64,000 nucleotides of DNA from Aquabacterium sp. J223 (GCF_024666615.1 NZ_CP088297.1:2852001-2916000); one strand, 5' to 3'; counted from the first letter of the stretch, positions 52,391 through 61,661 are shown. Notes: generated from the letters alone by a model not told the origin. Numbers and translations are program-made.

Positions 52391-53383
52391 TCAGGAATCC
52401 GCGGTGAAGCCGATCTTCTGCACCAGCGGGGCCCAGCGCTCGAACTCGGCGCGCTGGCTGCGCGCCATGTCGGCGCCGGTGGAGCCCTGGGCCAGCAGGC
52501 CGACCTGGGCGGCGCCGTCGATCAGGGCCTTGTCCTTCAGCGCCTGGTTGATGGCGGTGTTCGCCGCCGCGACGACCGCGGCGGGGGTCCGCGCCGGGAC
52601 GTAGAAGCCGAACCATTCCTCGGTGGTCAGCTCGGAGAAGCCCTGCTCCGCGAACGTGGCCACGTCCTGCGCGAAGGGCAGGCGCTGGCGGCCGCTGGTG
52701 GCGATCAGGCGCAGCTTGCCGGCGCGGTGGTTGGGCAGCGGGTCGCCGGCCGGGCAGAACACGCTGGCGAGCTGGCCGCCCATCACGTCGGTGATGGCGG
52801 GCACGCTGCCGCGGTAGGGCACGTGCTTGTAGTCGATGGCCTGGCTCAGGCCCAGCAGCGCGCCCAGGAAGTGCGGCGTGGAGCCGGCGGCCGGGCTGCC
52901 GTAGTTGGCCTTGTCGGGGTTGGCCTTGAGCCAGGCGACGAAGCCGCGCACGTCCTTCACGCTGTCCGGCACCATGGGCCCGACCGACAGGCCGTGGTGC
53001 ATGATGGCCGCGATCGACACCGGCACGAAGTCGGCCACCGGGTCGTAGCTCAGCTTCTTGTAGACGTGCGGGTAGATCGAGGTGCAGGAGAACGGCGTCA
53101 GGCACAGCACGCTGCCGTCGGCCGGCGAAGCCTTCAGCGTCTCCAGCGCGATGCGGCCGCCGGCACCGGGCTTGTTCTCCACCACCGCCGCGGTCCTGCC
53201 ATAGCCGGCCGCCGCCAGCCGTTCGGCCACCCGGCGGGCGACGATGTCGCCCGAGCTGCCGGCCGGGAAGCCGTAGAGGATCTTCGGCTGCTCGATGGCC
53301 TGCGCACGCGCGGCCGGCACGCCGAGCGTGGCCAGCACGGTGGAGCCGAGGGCGGCCTGGGTGAAGCGGCGGCGGGTGGTCAT
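52391..53383 (-). CDS. Bug/TctC-type tripartite tricarboxylate receptor
   Basis: 330 residues with a Tat-like signal (MTTRRRFTQAALGSTV, cleavage after ARAQA). Compared with classical Bug proteins the first strand is divergent (KILYGFPAGSSGDIVARRV), but ENKPGAGGRIALETL, the PADGSVL block and the rest of the fold agree. It follows the feruloyl-CoA synthase gene on the same strand, suggesting that a hydroxycinnamate may be its ligand (inference). GGAGA lies 5 bases before the start. Confidence 0.9.
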   Translation of the reverse strand: MTTRRRFTQAALGSTVLATLGVPAARAQAIEQPKILYGFPAGSSGDIVARRVAERLAAAGYGRTAAVVENKPGAGGRIALETLKASPADGSVLCLTPFSCTSIYPHVYKKLSYDPVADFVPVSIAAIMHHGLSVGPMVPDSVKDVRGFVAWLKANPDKANYGSPAAGSTPHFLGALLGLSQAIDYKHVPYRGSVPAITDVMGGQLASVFCPAGDPLPNHRAGKLRLIATSGRQRLPFAQDVATFAEQGFSELTTEEWFGFYVPARTPAAVVAAANTAINQALKDKALIDGAAQVGLLAQGSTGADMARSQRAEFERWAPLVQKIGFTADS

Positions 53384-53483
53384 GCGAGGTCTCCTTCTCC
53401 GGGGGTTCGAGTGGGTCGATCGATCAAAGTATCGGCGTGAACTCAGTGGACGGCCTCAGGGTTCTCGACGAGCCGCGCAGGCG

Positions 53484-55281
53484 TCATGACGGCTGCACCA
53501 CCCGCGCATCCGTGGGCGTGGCGTACAGCGCCTGCACCCAGGCCGCCCGCCGCTGCAGCACCGCCCGCTGGTTGAGGTAGCCCTTGTCGGTGATCTCGCC
53601 GCCGTCGGCGCTGGGCGGTTCGTCCAGCACCAGCACGCGGACCGGGCACTGCGAGGAGCCGCCGCCTTCGGCCTTCATCCGGGCCAGGCCGTCGGCCAGG
53701 GCGGCGCGCAGGGCCTCGGGCGCCAGCGCGCGGCCCTCGGCGCTGAGGAACAGCAGCGCGCCCACCTCGTCGCGGTCGTGGCCGGTGATCACCGCGTCCT
53801 GCACCCAGGGGGCCAGCGCCGAGATGAGCTTCGGCCGCAGCGTGCCCACCGACACCCAGGTGCCGCTGCCCAGCTTGAAGTCCTCCGCCACGCGGCCGTC
53901 GAACACCACGCCGGCCTCGGGCCGGCCGGGCTCGAGCAGCCGGCCGGCGTCGCCGATCCGGTAGAAGCCTTCGTCGTCGAAGGCCTGCGCGGTCAGGTCC
54001 GGCGCGTCGCGGTAGCCGGGGAACACCGACGGCCCGCGCACCCGCATCTCCAGCTTGCCGCCGTTGGGCACGAACTTCAGTTCCATGCCCGGCACCGGCA
54101 GGCCGATGACGCCGGCGCGCTCCAGCGTCCAGTGCGCGCTGGTGACGGTGGGCGAGGTCTCGGTCGAGCCCCAGGAGGTGGTGAACCACAACGGCCGCTG
54201 CGGCCGCACGCGCCGGGCCAGTGCCGACAGCCGGTCCCAGGTGGACTGCGGCAGCGCCGCGCCGGCGTAGAAGACCATGCGCATGCGCGCCAGCGCCTGC
54301 GCGGCCAGCGTCGTCGGCGGCCTCCAGGAAGGGCAGCAGCATGTCGAAGCCGCGCGGCACGTTGAAGTACAGCGTGGGCTGCACCTCGCGCAGGTTGCGC
54401 ACGCTGCGCTCGACCAGGCCCGGCGCCGGCCGGCCCTCGTCGATGAACAGGCTGCCGCCGTTGCGCAGCACCAGGTTCAGGTTGTGGTTGCCGCCGAAGG
54501 TGTGGCTCCAGGGCAGCCAGTCCAGGACCACCGGCTTCTCGTGGTCGAGGAAGCGCCAGACCTGCCCGATCATCTGCTGGTTGGCGCACAGCATGCGGTG
54601 GGTGTTGACCACCACCTTCGGGGTGCCGGTGGAACCGGAGGTCAGCAGGTACTTGGCGTGGTCGTCGGGGCGCACCGCCTCGAAGGCGCGTCGCACGCCC
54701 TCGCCCTCGACGGCCGCCAGCAGGGTGTCGAAGCCGATGCCGCCGGGGACGTCGGCGGCGCCGCGGCTGAAGACCCGCGGCGCGGCGACGTCGCAGGCGG
54801 CCATGGCCCTGCCGTACACCGCCGCATCGGTGGCGTAGACCAGGCCGGGCTGCAGCGCGGTGAGGATGGCGCGCAGCTTGGCGTGGTCCTGCGTCATGCG
54901 CGAATAGGCGCTGGACACGGTGCACACCGGCCGGCCGACGTACAGCGCGGCCAGCATCAGCAGCGCATGGTCGACCGCGTTGTCCGACAGCACCACCACC
55001 GGTCGGCCGGCGGGCAGCGCCAGGTCGAGCAGGCCCTGGCCGACCGCGCCCACCGCCTGGCGCACCCGGGCGTAGCTCAGCCGGCGCCAGTCGCCGGCGG
55101 CGTCGCGCTCGGCCAGGCAGGTCGCGTCGGGCGTCTCGCGCGCCCAGCGGTCGACCCAGTCGCCGATGCAGCGCACAGGCGCCTGCAGCGGCAGCGGCGA
55201 TCGCAGCACGAACACGCCGCCGGGTCGGTCCTCGCGCAGCACGGCCGCAGGGGCCAGGTCCTGCGCCGTGGGGTCGGCCAT
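53484..55281 (-). pseudogene. fcs: Feruloyl-CoA synthase, frameshifted
   Basis: About 599 residues if corrected. From ATG 55281 the frame is clean through LTSGSTGTPKVVVNTHRML and DWLPWSHTFGGNHNLNLVL to FDMLLPFLEAADDA; after that the protein continues in another frame from LAAQALARMRMVFYAGAAL through SWGSTETSPT to VVQPS-stop. The break lies near 54309-54318 (one extra or two missing bases; no long homopolymer there). DWLPWSHTFGGN and DFKLGSGTWVSVGTLRP mark the feruloyl-CoA synthase subgroup, which activates ferulate, caffeate or p-coumarate. No hydratase/lyase gene is near. The 5' end is divergent from a TetR gene. Confidence 0.8.
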
Positions 55282-55309
55282 GGAGCCTCCTTCAAGATCA
55301 CATGCACCG

Positions 55310-55321
55310 TACACCGGTGTA
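55310..55321. promoter_or_regulatory. TetR operator candidate before fcs
   Basis: TACACCGGTGTA is a perfect 12-base palindrome 29 bases before the feruloyl-CoA synthase start, in the fcs-TetR divergent region. A related copy, TACGGTGGTGTATG, lies at 55387-55400 in front of the TetR gene and agrees with TACACCGGTGTATG (55310-55323) at 11 of 14 positions. Confidence 0.6.
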
Positions 55322-55386
55322 TGTTCATGGACCAGAATCTATCCACTCGTCCGGCCACCACGCATCCGGGTTTGCACCCCGTTCAA

Positions 55387-55400
55387 TACGGTGGTGTATG
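55387..55400. promoter_or_regulatory. Second, imperfect operator copy before the TetR gene
   Basis: TACGGTGGTGTATG matches the 55310-55323 sequence at 11 of 14 positions and sits 5 bases before the nearest in-frame ATG of the regulator gene. The pair would allow one regulator to control both divergent genes. Confidence 0.45.
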
Positions 55401-55405
55401 GAGCG

Positions 55406-56092
55406 ATGCTATGGCTCATGCCCGTGACACGACGAGATGCCGCCGCCCGCACGCGCCCGCAGCGTCCATCGGCCGCCCCGGCCGACGAGCCGAGAAGCCC
55501 GCTGACGCCCGACGCCTGGATCGCCGCGGCCACCGACCAGCTGGTGGCCCACGGCATCGACTCGGTGCGGGTGGACGTGCTGGCGCGCACGCTGGGCGTC
55601 ACCCGCGGCAGCTTCTACTGGCACTTCGAGGACCGCGAGGACCTGCTGAAGGCGGTGCTGAAGGCGTGGCGCGACGCGGCCACCGAGCTGCTGATCGCGC
55701 GCTTCGAGCGCCGGCAGAGCGATCCGCGCAAGCTGCTCAAGGAGCTGATCTCGCTGCCCTTCCGCGGCCGGGCCGCGCGCCGCGCCGCCGGCATCGAGAT
55801 CGCCATCCGCGCCTGGGCGCGGCGCGACCCGATGGCGCGGCAGGCGCTGGACGACGTCGACTCGCGCCGCATCGCCTTCTGCACGCAGTGCTTCTCGGCG
55901 CTGGGGTTCTCGATGCGGGAGGCGCGGGCGCGGGCCTTCCTGCTCTACGGCTACGAGGTGTCGGAGTCGATCCTCTGGAACCAGGGCAACGACGCCCAGA
56001 AGGGCGACCGCAGCGCACTGATGACGCAGCTGCTGCTGCTGCCGGTGTTGGACCTCAGTAGGTCTCCAGGTGCAGCCGCCCCTGTGCCTTGA
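55406..56092 (+). CDS. TetR/AcrR family transcriptional regulator
   Basis: 228 residues from ATG 55406; ATG 55418 is equally possible. The helix-turn-helix ([19 protein letters not shown], then [20 protein letters not shown]) is typical, and the C-terminal domain is helical. It is divergent from the feruloyl-CoA synthase gene and two similar palindromes lie between the two starts, so it most likely represses fcs and itself, perhaps with a hydroxycinnamoyl-CoA as inducer (inference). Its last 38 bases overlap the end of boxA on the other strand. Confidence 0.9.
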   Translation: MLWLMPVTRRDAAARTRPQRPSAAPADEPRSPLTPDAWIAAATDQLVAHGIDSVRVDVLARTLGVTRGSFYWHFEDREDLLKAVLKAWRDAATELLIARFERRQSDPRKLLKELISLPFRGRAARRAAGIEIAIRAWARRDPMARQALDDVDSRRIAFCTQCFSALGFSMREARARAFLLYGYEVSESILWNQGNDAQKGDRSALMTQLLLLPVLDLSRSPGAAAPVP

Positions 56093-57329
56093 GCTGCGGG
56101 CCGATCGCATCCCAGTCCAGCCCGGCGTCGCGCGCGACGTCGCGCAGCGCCAGCACCACGCCCTCCTCCATCGCCTTCAGCCCGCAGACGTAGAAGTGGG
56201 CGTTCGGGTCCTTCAGCATCTCGGCCAGGTCGGCGGCCCGCTCGCGCATCAGGTCCTGCACGTAGCGCTTGGGCTGGCCGGGCGTCCGGCTGAAGGCCAG
56301 GTGGATGTCGATGAAGTCCTTCGGAAGGCTCTGCAGCGGGCCGAAGTACGGCAGCTCCTGCTGGGTGCGTGCGCCGAAGAACAGCATCAGCTTGCCGCCT
56401 TCGAACTTGCCCGATGCGCGCAGCCGCCGCCGCCATTCCGTCATCGCCCGCATCGGCGCGGAGCCGGTGCCGGTGCAGATCATGACGATGTGGCTCTTCG
56501 GGTGGTTGGGCATCAGGAAGGTGGCGCCGAAGGGCCCGATCACCTCCACCGTGTCGCCCACCTTCAGGTCGCACAGGTAATTGCTGGCCAGCCCGCGAAC
56601 CGGTCGGCCCTGGTGATCCTCCAGCACGCGCTTGACCGTCACCGACAGGTTGTTGTAGCCGGGCCGCTCGCCGTTGCGCGGGCTGGCGATGCTGTACTGG
56701 CGCGCATGGTGCGGCCGGCCGCCGGCGTCGGTGCCCGGCGGCACGATGCCGATGGACTGGCCCTCCAGCACCGGGAAGGGCAGCTGGCCGAAGTCCAGCA
56801 CGATGTGGTGGGTGTCGTACTCGCGGCCCACCTCGGTGACGCGGAAGTTGCCGGTCACCGTGGCCGTCACCGACTTGGCGGCCGACTTCGGCCCGTAGAG
56901 GTTGGTGTAGGCGTGCGCGGCCGACCAGGGCGGCAGCGCGGCGTTGTACTGCGCGCTGTTGAAGGCCGCCTCGCCGGCCGGCACCGGGGCCGCCGCGGGG
57001 GCCGGCTCGGCCAGCGCCTGCCCGGTCAGGCCGTCACCCGCCAGTTGCTCGGGCGGCAGCTCGCCGGGCAGCACGTCCCAGCTGAGCTGCTCTTCCAGCG
57101 TGTAGGCCCGGACCTTGGGCACCGACCGCCAGTTGTCGATCGATCCGGTGGGGCACGGCGGCACGCAGGCCATGCAGAGGTTGCACTTGTCCGCATCGAC
57201 CACGTAGTTGCGGTCGTCGTGCGTGATCGCGCCCACCGGGCAGGTGGCCTCGCAGGTGTTGCAGCGGATGCAGATCTCCGGGTCGATCAGGTGCTGCTGG
57301 ATGACGGTGATCTCTGCGACGGCGTTCAC
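56055..57329 (-). CDS. boxA: Benzoyl-CoA 2,3-epoxidase reductase subunit BoxA
   Basis: 424 residues. The N-terminus has two ferredoxin-type [4Fe-4S] motifs, [12 protein letters not shown] (about 21-32) and [12 protein letters not shown] (about 50-61). A variable linker follows, then a ferredoxin-NADP reductase-like unit with the FAD motif RQYSIASP and the nucleotide motif [10 protein letters not shown]. BoxA passes electrons from NADPH to BoxB for epoxidation of benzoyl-CoA in the aerobic CoA-dependent benzoate pathway. It follows boxB by 25 bases on the same strand. Its 3' end overlaps the convergent TetR gene. Confidence 0.95.
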   Translation of the reverse strand: MNAVAEITVIQQHLIDPEICIRCNTCEATCPVGAITHDDRNYVVDADKCNLCMACVPPCPTGSIDNWRSVPKVRAYTLEEQLSWDVLPGELPPEQLAGDGLTGQALAEPAPAAAPVPAGEAAFNSAQYNAALPPWSAAHAYTNLYGPKSAAKSVTATVTGNFRVTEVGREYDTHHIVLDFGQLPFPVLEGQSIGIVPPGTDAGGRPHHARQYSIASPRNGERPGYNNLSVTVKRVLEDHQGRPVRGLASNYLCDLKVGDTVEVIGPFGATFLMPNHPKSHIVMICTGTGSAPMRAMTEWRRRLRASGKFEGGKLMLFFGARTQQELPYFGPLQSLPKDFIDIHLAFSRTPGQPKRYVQDLMRERAADLAEMLKDPNAHFYVCGLKAMEEGVVLALRDVARDAGLDWDAIGPQLKAQGRLHLETY

Positions 57330-57354
57330 ATCGGGCTCCTGCAGCGCAAGGACT

Positions 57355-58782
57355 TCAGCCGAACCTCACGTATTCGAAGTTGACCGGCTGTCGGTTGATG
57401 CCCATCACCGGCGGGGCGATCCAGTTGGCGAACTTGCCCGGCTCGACCACCCGGCCCATCAGGCTGGCGACAAAGGCGCGGTCTTCCGCCGTCGGCAGCC
57501 ATTCGCCGACCTTGGCATTCCATTCGGCCTCGGACACCACCCGCCCCTCGGGCGACACCTTGGCGCCCGACAACGCGCCGATGTTGCGGTGGAAGGCCTT
57601 GTGCGGCACGGTGAGCCGCGTCGGGATGCCGGCCTTGTCGAGCACCTTGTTCCAGCGCTCGACACCGGCGATGCTGTCCTTGATGTAGTCGTCGCGCAGC
57701 ACCTCGTTCAGCGCGTTGAGCATCGGCACCTCTCGCTCGACCAGCTGGCCGTTCTGGATGGCGAGCACCTTGTAGGTCTGGCCCTTGAGGACATGGTCGT
57801 CCGTGCGCTTGCCCTCCTCGAAGCGGCCTTTCAGGCCGGTGGAGTAGAAGGTGGCGGCGTTGCTCGACTCGTCGGCGCCGAACAGGTCGATGGTCACGCT
57901 GTAGTGGAAATTGAGGTAGCGCTGCAGCGTCGGCAGGTCGATGACCCCGGCCTCGCGCAGCCTCTTCGGGTCGTCGGTCTTCAGCTCGTTCATCACCTGG
58001 GCGGTGCGCTGGATGACGCGGCTGACGCCCGACTCGCCCACGAACATGTGGTGCGCCTCTTCGGTCAGCATGAACTTCGTCGTGCGCGCCAGCGGGTCGA
58101 AGGCGCTTTCGGCCAGCGCGCTCAGCTGGAACTTGCCGTCGCGGTCGGTGAAGTAGGTGAACATGAAGAACGCCAGCCAGTCGGGCGTCTGCTCGTTGAA
58201 GGCCTGCAGGATGCGCGGGTTGTCCTGCTGGCCGCTGCGGCGCTCGAGCAGCGCCTCGCCCTCCTCGCGGCCGTCGCGGCCGAAGTGCTTGTGCAGCAGG
58301 TAGACCATGGCCCACAGGTGGCGGCCTTCCTCGACGTTGATCTGGTAGAGGTTGCGCAGGTCGTACATGCTGGGCGCGGTCAGGCCCAGGTGGCGCTGCT
58401 GCTCCACCGAGGCCGGCTCGGTGTCGCCCTGCGTCACGATGATGCGGCGCAGGTTGGCCCGGTACTCGCCCGGCACGTCGGTCCAGGCACGTTCGCCCTT
58501 GTGGTCGCCGAAGTGGATCTCGCGGTTGGCGTCGCCCGGGTTGAGGAAGATGCCCCAGCGGTAGTCGCGCATCTTCACGTGCCCGAACTGGGCCCAGCCC
58601 TGCGGGTCGACGCTGACGGCGGTGCGCAGGTACACCTCCGTGCCGGTGCTGCCCTCGGGGCCCATGTCGTCCCACCAAGACAGGAAGTTGGGCTGCCACT
58701 GCTCCAGCGCCCGCTTGAGCGTGCGGTCCTCGGCCAGGTTGACGTTGTTGGGGATCTTCTCGGCGTAGTCGATGGTGCTCAT
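57355..58782 (-). CDS. boxB: Benzoyl-CoA 2,3-epoxidase oxygenase subunit BoxB
   Basis: 475 residues, the usual BoxB length. It is a class I di-iron protein; the carboxylate-histidine sets are visible in [11 protein letters not shown] (about 148) and LTEEAHHMF (about 238). It inserts one oxygen atom from O2 into benzoyl-CoA to make the 2,3-epoxide, using electrons from BoxA. The ATG at 58782 gives the conserved [15 protein letters not shown] opening. It lies 17 bases after boxC and 25 bases before boxA. Confidence 0.96.
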   Translation of the reverse strand: MSTIDYAEKIPNNVNLAEDRTLKRALEQWQPNFLSWWDDMGPEGSTGTEVYLRTAVSVDPQGWAQFGHVKMRDYRWGIFLNPGDANREIHFGDHKGERAWTDVPGEYRANLRRIIVTQGDTEPASVEQQRHLGLTAPSMYDLRNLYQINVEEGRHLWAMVYLLHKHFGRDGREEGEALLERRSGQQDNPRILQAFNEQTPDWLAFFMFTYFTDRDGKFQLSALAESAFDPLARTTKFMLTEEAHHMFVGESGVSRVIQRTAQVMNELKTDDPKRLREAGVIDLPTLQRYLNFHYSVTIDLFGADESSNAATFYSTGLKGRFEEGKRTDDHVLKGQTYKVLAIQNGQLVEREVPMLNALNEVLRDDYIKDSIAGVERWNKVLDKAGIPTRLTVPHKAFHRNIGALSGAKVSPEGRVVSEAEWNAKVGEWLPTAEDRAFVASLMGRVVEPGKFANWIAPPVMGINRQPVNFEYVRFG

Positions 58783-58799
58783 GTCGTGCTCCTGAATGC

Positions 58800-60458
58800 T
58801 CAAACCCGGTTCCAGTCGAAGGCGGCCTTGTCGCCCTTGCCGTAGACCTTCAGGGCGCCCTTCTCGCCGACGGCGTTGGGCCGCTGGAAGATCCAGTTCT
58901 GCCAGGCGGTGAGGCGGCCGAAGACCCGGGTCAGCATGGTCTCGGGCCCGTTGAAGCGCAGGTTGGCTTCCATGCCGGTCAGCGCGTCGGGGCTCATCGC
59001 CACCCGTTCCTCGACGGCGATGCGCACCTCGTCGTCCCAGTCGATGTCGTCCGGGTTGGCGGTGACCAGGCCGAGGGCGAAGGCCTGGTCGGCGTCCAGC
59101 GGCCGGCCCATCGCCTCGCGCGCGGCGGCCAGCGGCGCGGCCTCGTCGTAGAAGCGGCGGCCCAGCCGGCTCTGGCCGGTGACCATGGGGTAGGTGCCGA
59201 AGTTGATCTCGCCCACCGTGAGCCTGGGCGCGCGCGCCTCGTCGTCGGGCAGCGCCAGCATGTAGCTGCGGTCGCAGGCCAGCGCCAGCTCGAGGAAGGT
59301 GCCGGCGAAGCACGACCCCGGCTCGATCAGCGCGAACAGGCTGCGCGAGGACACGTCCAGCCGCGACAGCGTGCGGCGCAGCAGGCCGGTGGTCTCGCGC
59401 ACCAGCCAGTGGTCACGGTGCTGCAGCAGCGTGCCGTCCATCGCCTGCACCGCGGCGGCGTCGCCCTCGGTCTTGATCAGCCAGGTGCCGATCTCCAGCT
59501 CGTTGGTGCGCATCTGCAGGATGGCGTCGTCGAGCTGGCGGCCGAGCTGCAGCGGGTACCAGTCCGAGCCGGCGGCCTCGATGCCGGCGACGTCGGTCGG
59601 CTGCGCGCCGGTAGGCGCCTTCACGGTGAAGGTGGCGGTGCGCTTGGCGCGGTCGATTTCCACCGTGACATGGGCATAGCGCAGGGCGTCGGCCTCCACG
59701 GTGCAGGGGATCGGCGTCAGCGCCACGCCCTTCGCGTCGGCCGGCCGGTCGCTGCGGGCGGCCAGCTCCAGCGCCCGCTCCTGCACCTTCTGCGCGAACA
59801 CGGCCGGCTTGGCGATGTCGTCGACCAGACGCCAGTCCTTCGCCCGCGCGCCGCGCACGCCCTCGGTGGTGGTGCAGAAGATGTCGGCCAGGTCGTGGCG
59901 CACGTGGCGCTTGTCGGTGACACGGGTCAGGCCGCCGGTGCCGGGCAGCACGCCCAGCAGCGGCACCTCGGGCAGGCTGACGGCGCTCGAGCGGTCGTCG
60001 ACCAGGATGATCTCGTCGCAGGCCAGCGCCAGCTCGTAGCCGCCGCCGGCGCAGGCGCCGTTGACCGCCGCGATGAACTTCAGGCCCGAGTGCTGCGACG
60101 AGTCCTCGATGCCGTTGCGCGTCTCGTTGGTGAACTTGCAGAAGTTCACCTTCCACGCATGGCTGCTGACGCCCAGCATGAAGATGTTGGCGCCCGAACA
60201 GAACACCTTCTCCTTGGCGCTGGTGACGACCACCGTGCGCACCTCGGGGTGCTCGAAGCGGATGCGGTTCAAGGCGTCGTGCAGCTCGATGTCGACGCCC
60301 AGGTCGTAGCTGTTGAGCTTGAGCTTGTAGCCGGGCTTGAGACCGCCGTTCTCGTCGAAGTCGGCCACCAGCGTGGCCAGCGGACCCTCGAACTTCAGCT
60401 TCCAGTGGCGGTAGCGGGACGGGTCGGTCTGGTAGTCGACGCGAAGGTTTTGGGTCAC
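58800..60458 (-). CDS. boxC: 2,3-Epoxybenzoyl-CoA dihydrolase BoxC
   Basis: 552 residues from GTG 60458, preferred because GGAGAGG lies 6 bases before it; an ATG 13 codons earlier (60497) sits inside an operator-like sequence. The protein has two crotonase-like units; the oxyanion-hole region of the first is NGACAGGGYELALACDEI (about 140-157), and a second, CFAGTFLELALACDRS, lies near 390. It opens the epoxide ring hydrolytically to 3,4-dehydroadipyl-CoA semialdehyde and formate. First gene of the leftward boxCBA operon. Confidence 0.95.
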   Translation of the reverse strand: MTQNLRVDYQTDPSRYRHWKLKFEGPLATLVADFDENGGLKPGYKLKLNSYDLGVDIELHDALNRIRFEHPEVRTVVVTSAKEKVFCSGANIFMLGVSSHAWKVNFCKFTNETRNGIEDSSQHSGLKFIAAVNGACAGGGYELALACDEIILVDDRSSAVSLPEVPLLGVLPGTGGLTRVTDKRHVRHDLADIFCTTTEGVRGARAKDWRLVDDIAKPAVFAQKVQERALELAARSDRPADAKGVALTPIPCTVEADALRYAHVTVEIDRAKRTATFTVKAPTGAQPTDVAGIEAAGSDWYPLQLGRQLDDAILQMRTNELEIGTWLIKTEGDAAAVQAMDGTLLQHRDHWLVRETTGLLRRTLSRLDVSSRSLFALIEPGSCFAGTFLELALACDRSYMLALPDDEARAPRLTVGEINFGTYPMVTGQSRLGRRFYDEAAPLAAAREAMGRPLDADQAFALGLVTANPDDIDWDDEVRIAVEERVAMSPDALTGMEANLRFNGPETMLTRVFGRLTAWQNWIFQRPNAVGEKGALKVYGKGDKAAFDWNRV

Positions 60459-60489
60459 GGCGAACCTCTCCGGGGTCGGATCAATGACA

Positions 60490-60503
60490 TGCAGCATATT
60501 GCC
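60490..60503. promoter_or_regulatory. BoxR operator candidate in front of boxC
   Basis: TGCA-GCATAT-TGCC (60490-60503) shares 12 of 14 bases with the perfect TGCA-N6-TGCA at 61609-61622. A lone TGCA follows at 60532-60535. BzdR and BoxR regulators of Azoarcus recognise TGCA-containing palindromes (established knowledge). The position, 32 bases before the boxC GTG, suits repression of the boxCBA transcript. Confidence 0.6.
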
Positions 60504-60564
60504 GCAAGCCGGAGAGGGTCAAGCAGTTTTGTGCATGACGTGGGGTTTCTCCGGACGCACCGCG

Positions 60565-61530
60565 TCAAACGCTCCAATCGACCTTGCCGAGCAACCCGTG
60601 CAGCGCCGCCTTGAGGCCGGCGTAAGCATCGTCCAGGCTGCGGCCGGAGGTGTTGAACGCCAGGTCCGCCTTGGCATAGAAGGCGGTGCGGCCGGCCAGG
60701 ATGCGCTTGAGGTCGTCCATCGCCTCGCGGTGGCCGGACATCGGCCGCAGGTCCCCTTGCGCCAGCACCCGCCGCATGTGGTCCTCGGGCTCGGCCTGCA
60801 GCCACACCGTGGTGCAGTGGCCGAGCAGCAGGTTGAAGTTCGCCGCGTCGGACACCAGGCCGCCCGGCGTGGCGATCACCGCCTCCGGGTGGATCTGCAG
60901 CGCCTCCTCCAGCGCCCGGCGCTCGTAGCGGCGGTAGGCGTTGGCGCCGTACAGCGAATGGATCTCGGTGATGCTGCAGCCGGCCACCTCCTCGATGGCG
61001 CGGCTGAGTTCGACGAAGGTCCAGCCCAGGTCGTCGGCCAGCCGGCGGCCGAGGGTGGACTTGCCCGCGCCCCGCAGGCCGATCAGCGCGATGTGCGTGC
61101 GCCGGGCGGGCTTGGCCGCGCCGTCGCCGAAGAGCTCGGTCAGCTTCAGCCGGGCGCGCTGCAGTTCGGCTTCGTCGCGGCCGGCCAGCAGCTCGCGGAT
61201 GAGCAGCCACTCGGGGCTGGCGGTGGTGACGTCGCCGATCAGCTCGGCCAGCGGCGACTGCAGCGCCTGCGCCACCTGCTGCAGCACCAGGATGGAGGCG
61301 TTGCCGACGCCGTATTCCAGGTTGGCGAGGTGGCGCTCCGACACCTCGGCCGACGCCGCCAGCTGCTTGCGCGTCAACCCCCGTCGTGCGCGCAGGTTGC
61401 GGACCCGTTCGCCGAGGGCGGTGAGCAGCGGGTCGCGCGGCGCCTCGGCCGCCGCGCCGCGATCGGCGGCCGCGTCGTTGGCCGCCGGCTCGTCGGCCTT
61501 GGCTTGGGGGGCGGTGGTGTCGCGGGCCAT
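60565..61530 (-). CDS. boxR: BoxR transcriptional regulator (XRE helix-turn-helix fused to shikimate-kinase-like domain)
   Basis: 321 residues. The N-terminal XRE helix-turn-helix is at about 38-95 (LGERVRNLRARRGLTRKQLA, then SERHLANLEYGVGNAS). The C-terminal half resembles shikimate kinase with a P-loop GLRGAGKSTLG (about 149-159). This fusion is diagnostic of BzdR/BoxR, which bind benzoyl-CoA through the kinase-like domain and lose DNA binding. It lies between the leftward boxC operon and the rightward DUF4863-boxD-bclA operon, with TGCA sites in both control regions. A near-ideal -10 (TATACT, minus strand, 61547-61552) overlaps a TGCA half-site at 61553-61556. Confidence 0.95.
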   Translation of the reverse strand: MARDTTAPQAKADEPAANDAAADRGAAAEAPRDPLLTALGERVRNLRARRGLTRKQLAASAEVSERHLANLEYGVGNASILVLQQVAQALQSPLAELIGDVTTASPEWLLIRELLAGRDEAELQRARLKLTELFGDGAAKPARRTHIALIGLRGAGKSTLGRRLADDLGWTFVELSRAIEEVAGCSITEIHSLYGANAYRRYERRALEEALQIHPEAVIATPGGLVSDAANFNLLLGHCTTVWLQAEPEDHMRRVLAQGDLRPMSGHREAMDDLKRILAGRTAFYAKADLAFNTSGRSLDDAYAGLKAALHGLLGKVDWSV

Positions 61531-61552
61531 GGTCGGTGTTTACACCAGTATA

Positions 61553-61556
61553 TGCA
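61553..61556. promoter_or_regulatory. TGCA half-site next to the boxR promoter
   Basis: A single TGCA adjoins the TATACT hexamer on the minus strand, 23 bases before the boxR start. Only one clear half is present. It could let BoxR limit its own expression. Weak on its own; supported by the full site 53 bases away. Confidence 0.35.
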
Positions 61557-61565
61557 CTATCGTTC

Positions 61566-61595
61566 TTGACACTGCGCCCACCCCCTGCGTATCGT
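61566..61595 (+). promoter_or_regulatory. Promoter of the DUF4863-boxD-bclA operon
   Basis: TTGACA (61566-61571), a perfect -35 hexamer, is followed after 18 bases by TATCGT (61590-61595), four of six matches to a -10 box. Transcription would begin near 61602, immediately before the TGCA-N6-TGCA sequence, so a bound repressor would block the start. Confidence 0.5.
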
Positions 61596-61608
61596 GCGGC
61601 GCCTGATC

Positions 61609-61622
61609 TGCACCATATTGCA
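61609..61622. promoter_or_regulatory. BoxR operator candidate, TGCA-N6-TGCA
   Basis: TGCA CCATAT TGCA (61609-61622) is a palindrome with the layout recognised by BzdR/BoxR-type regulators. It lies just after the predicted transcription start of the rightward operon and 40 bases before its first ATG. A close relative occurs in front of boxC. Confidence 0.65.
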
Positions 61623-61661
61623 TCTTCTGGCCGGACCGGCCGCAGGTTTACCCGACCCGCC

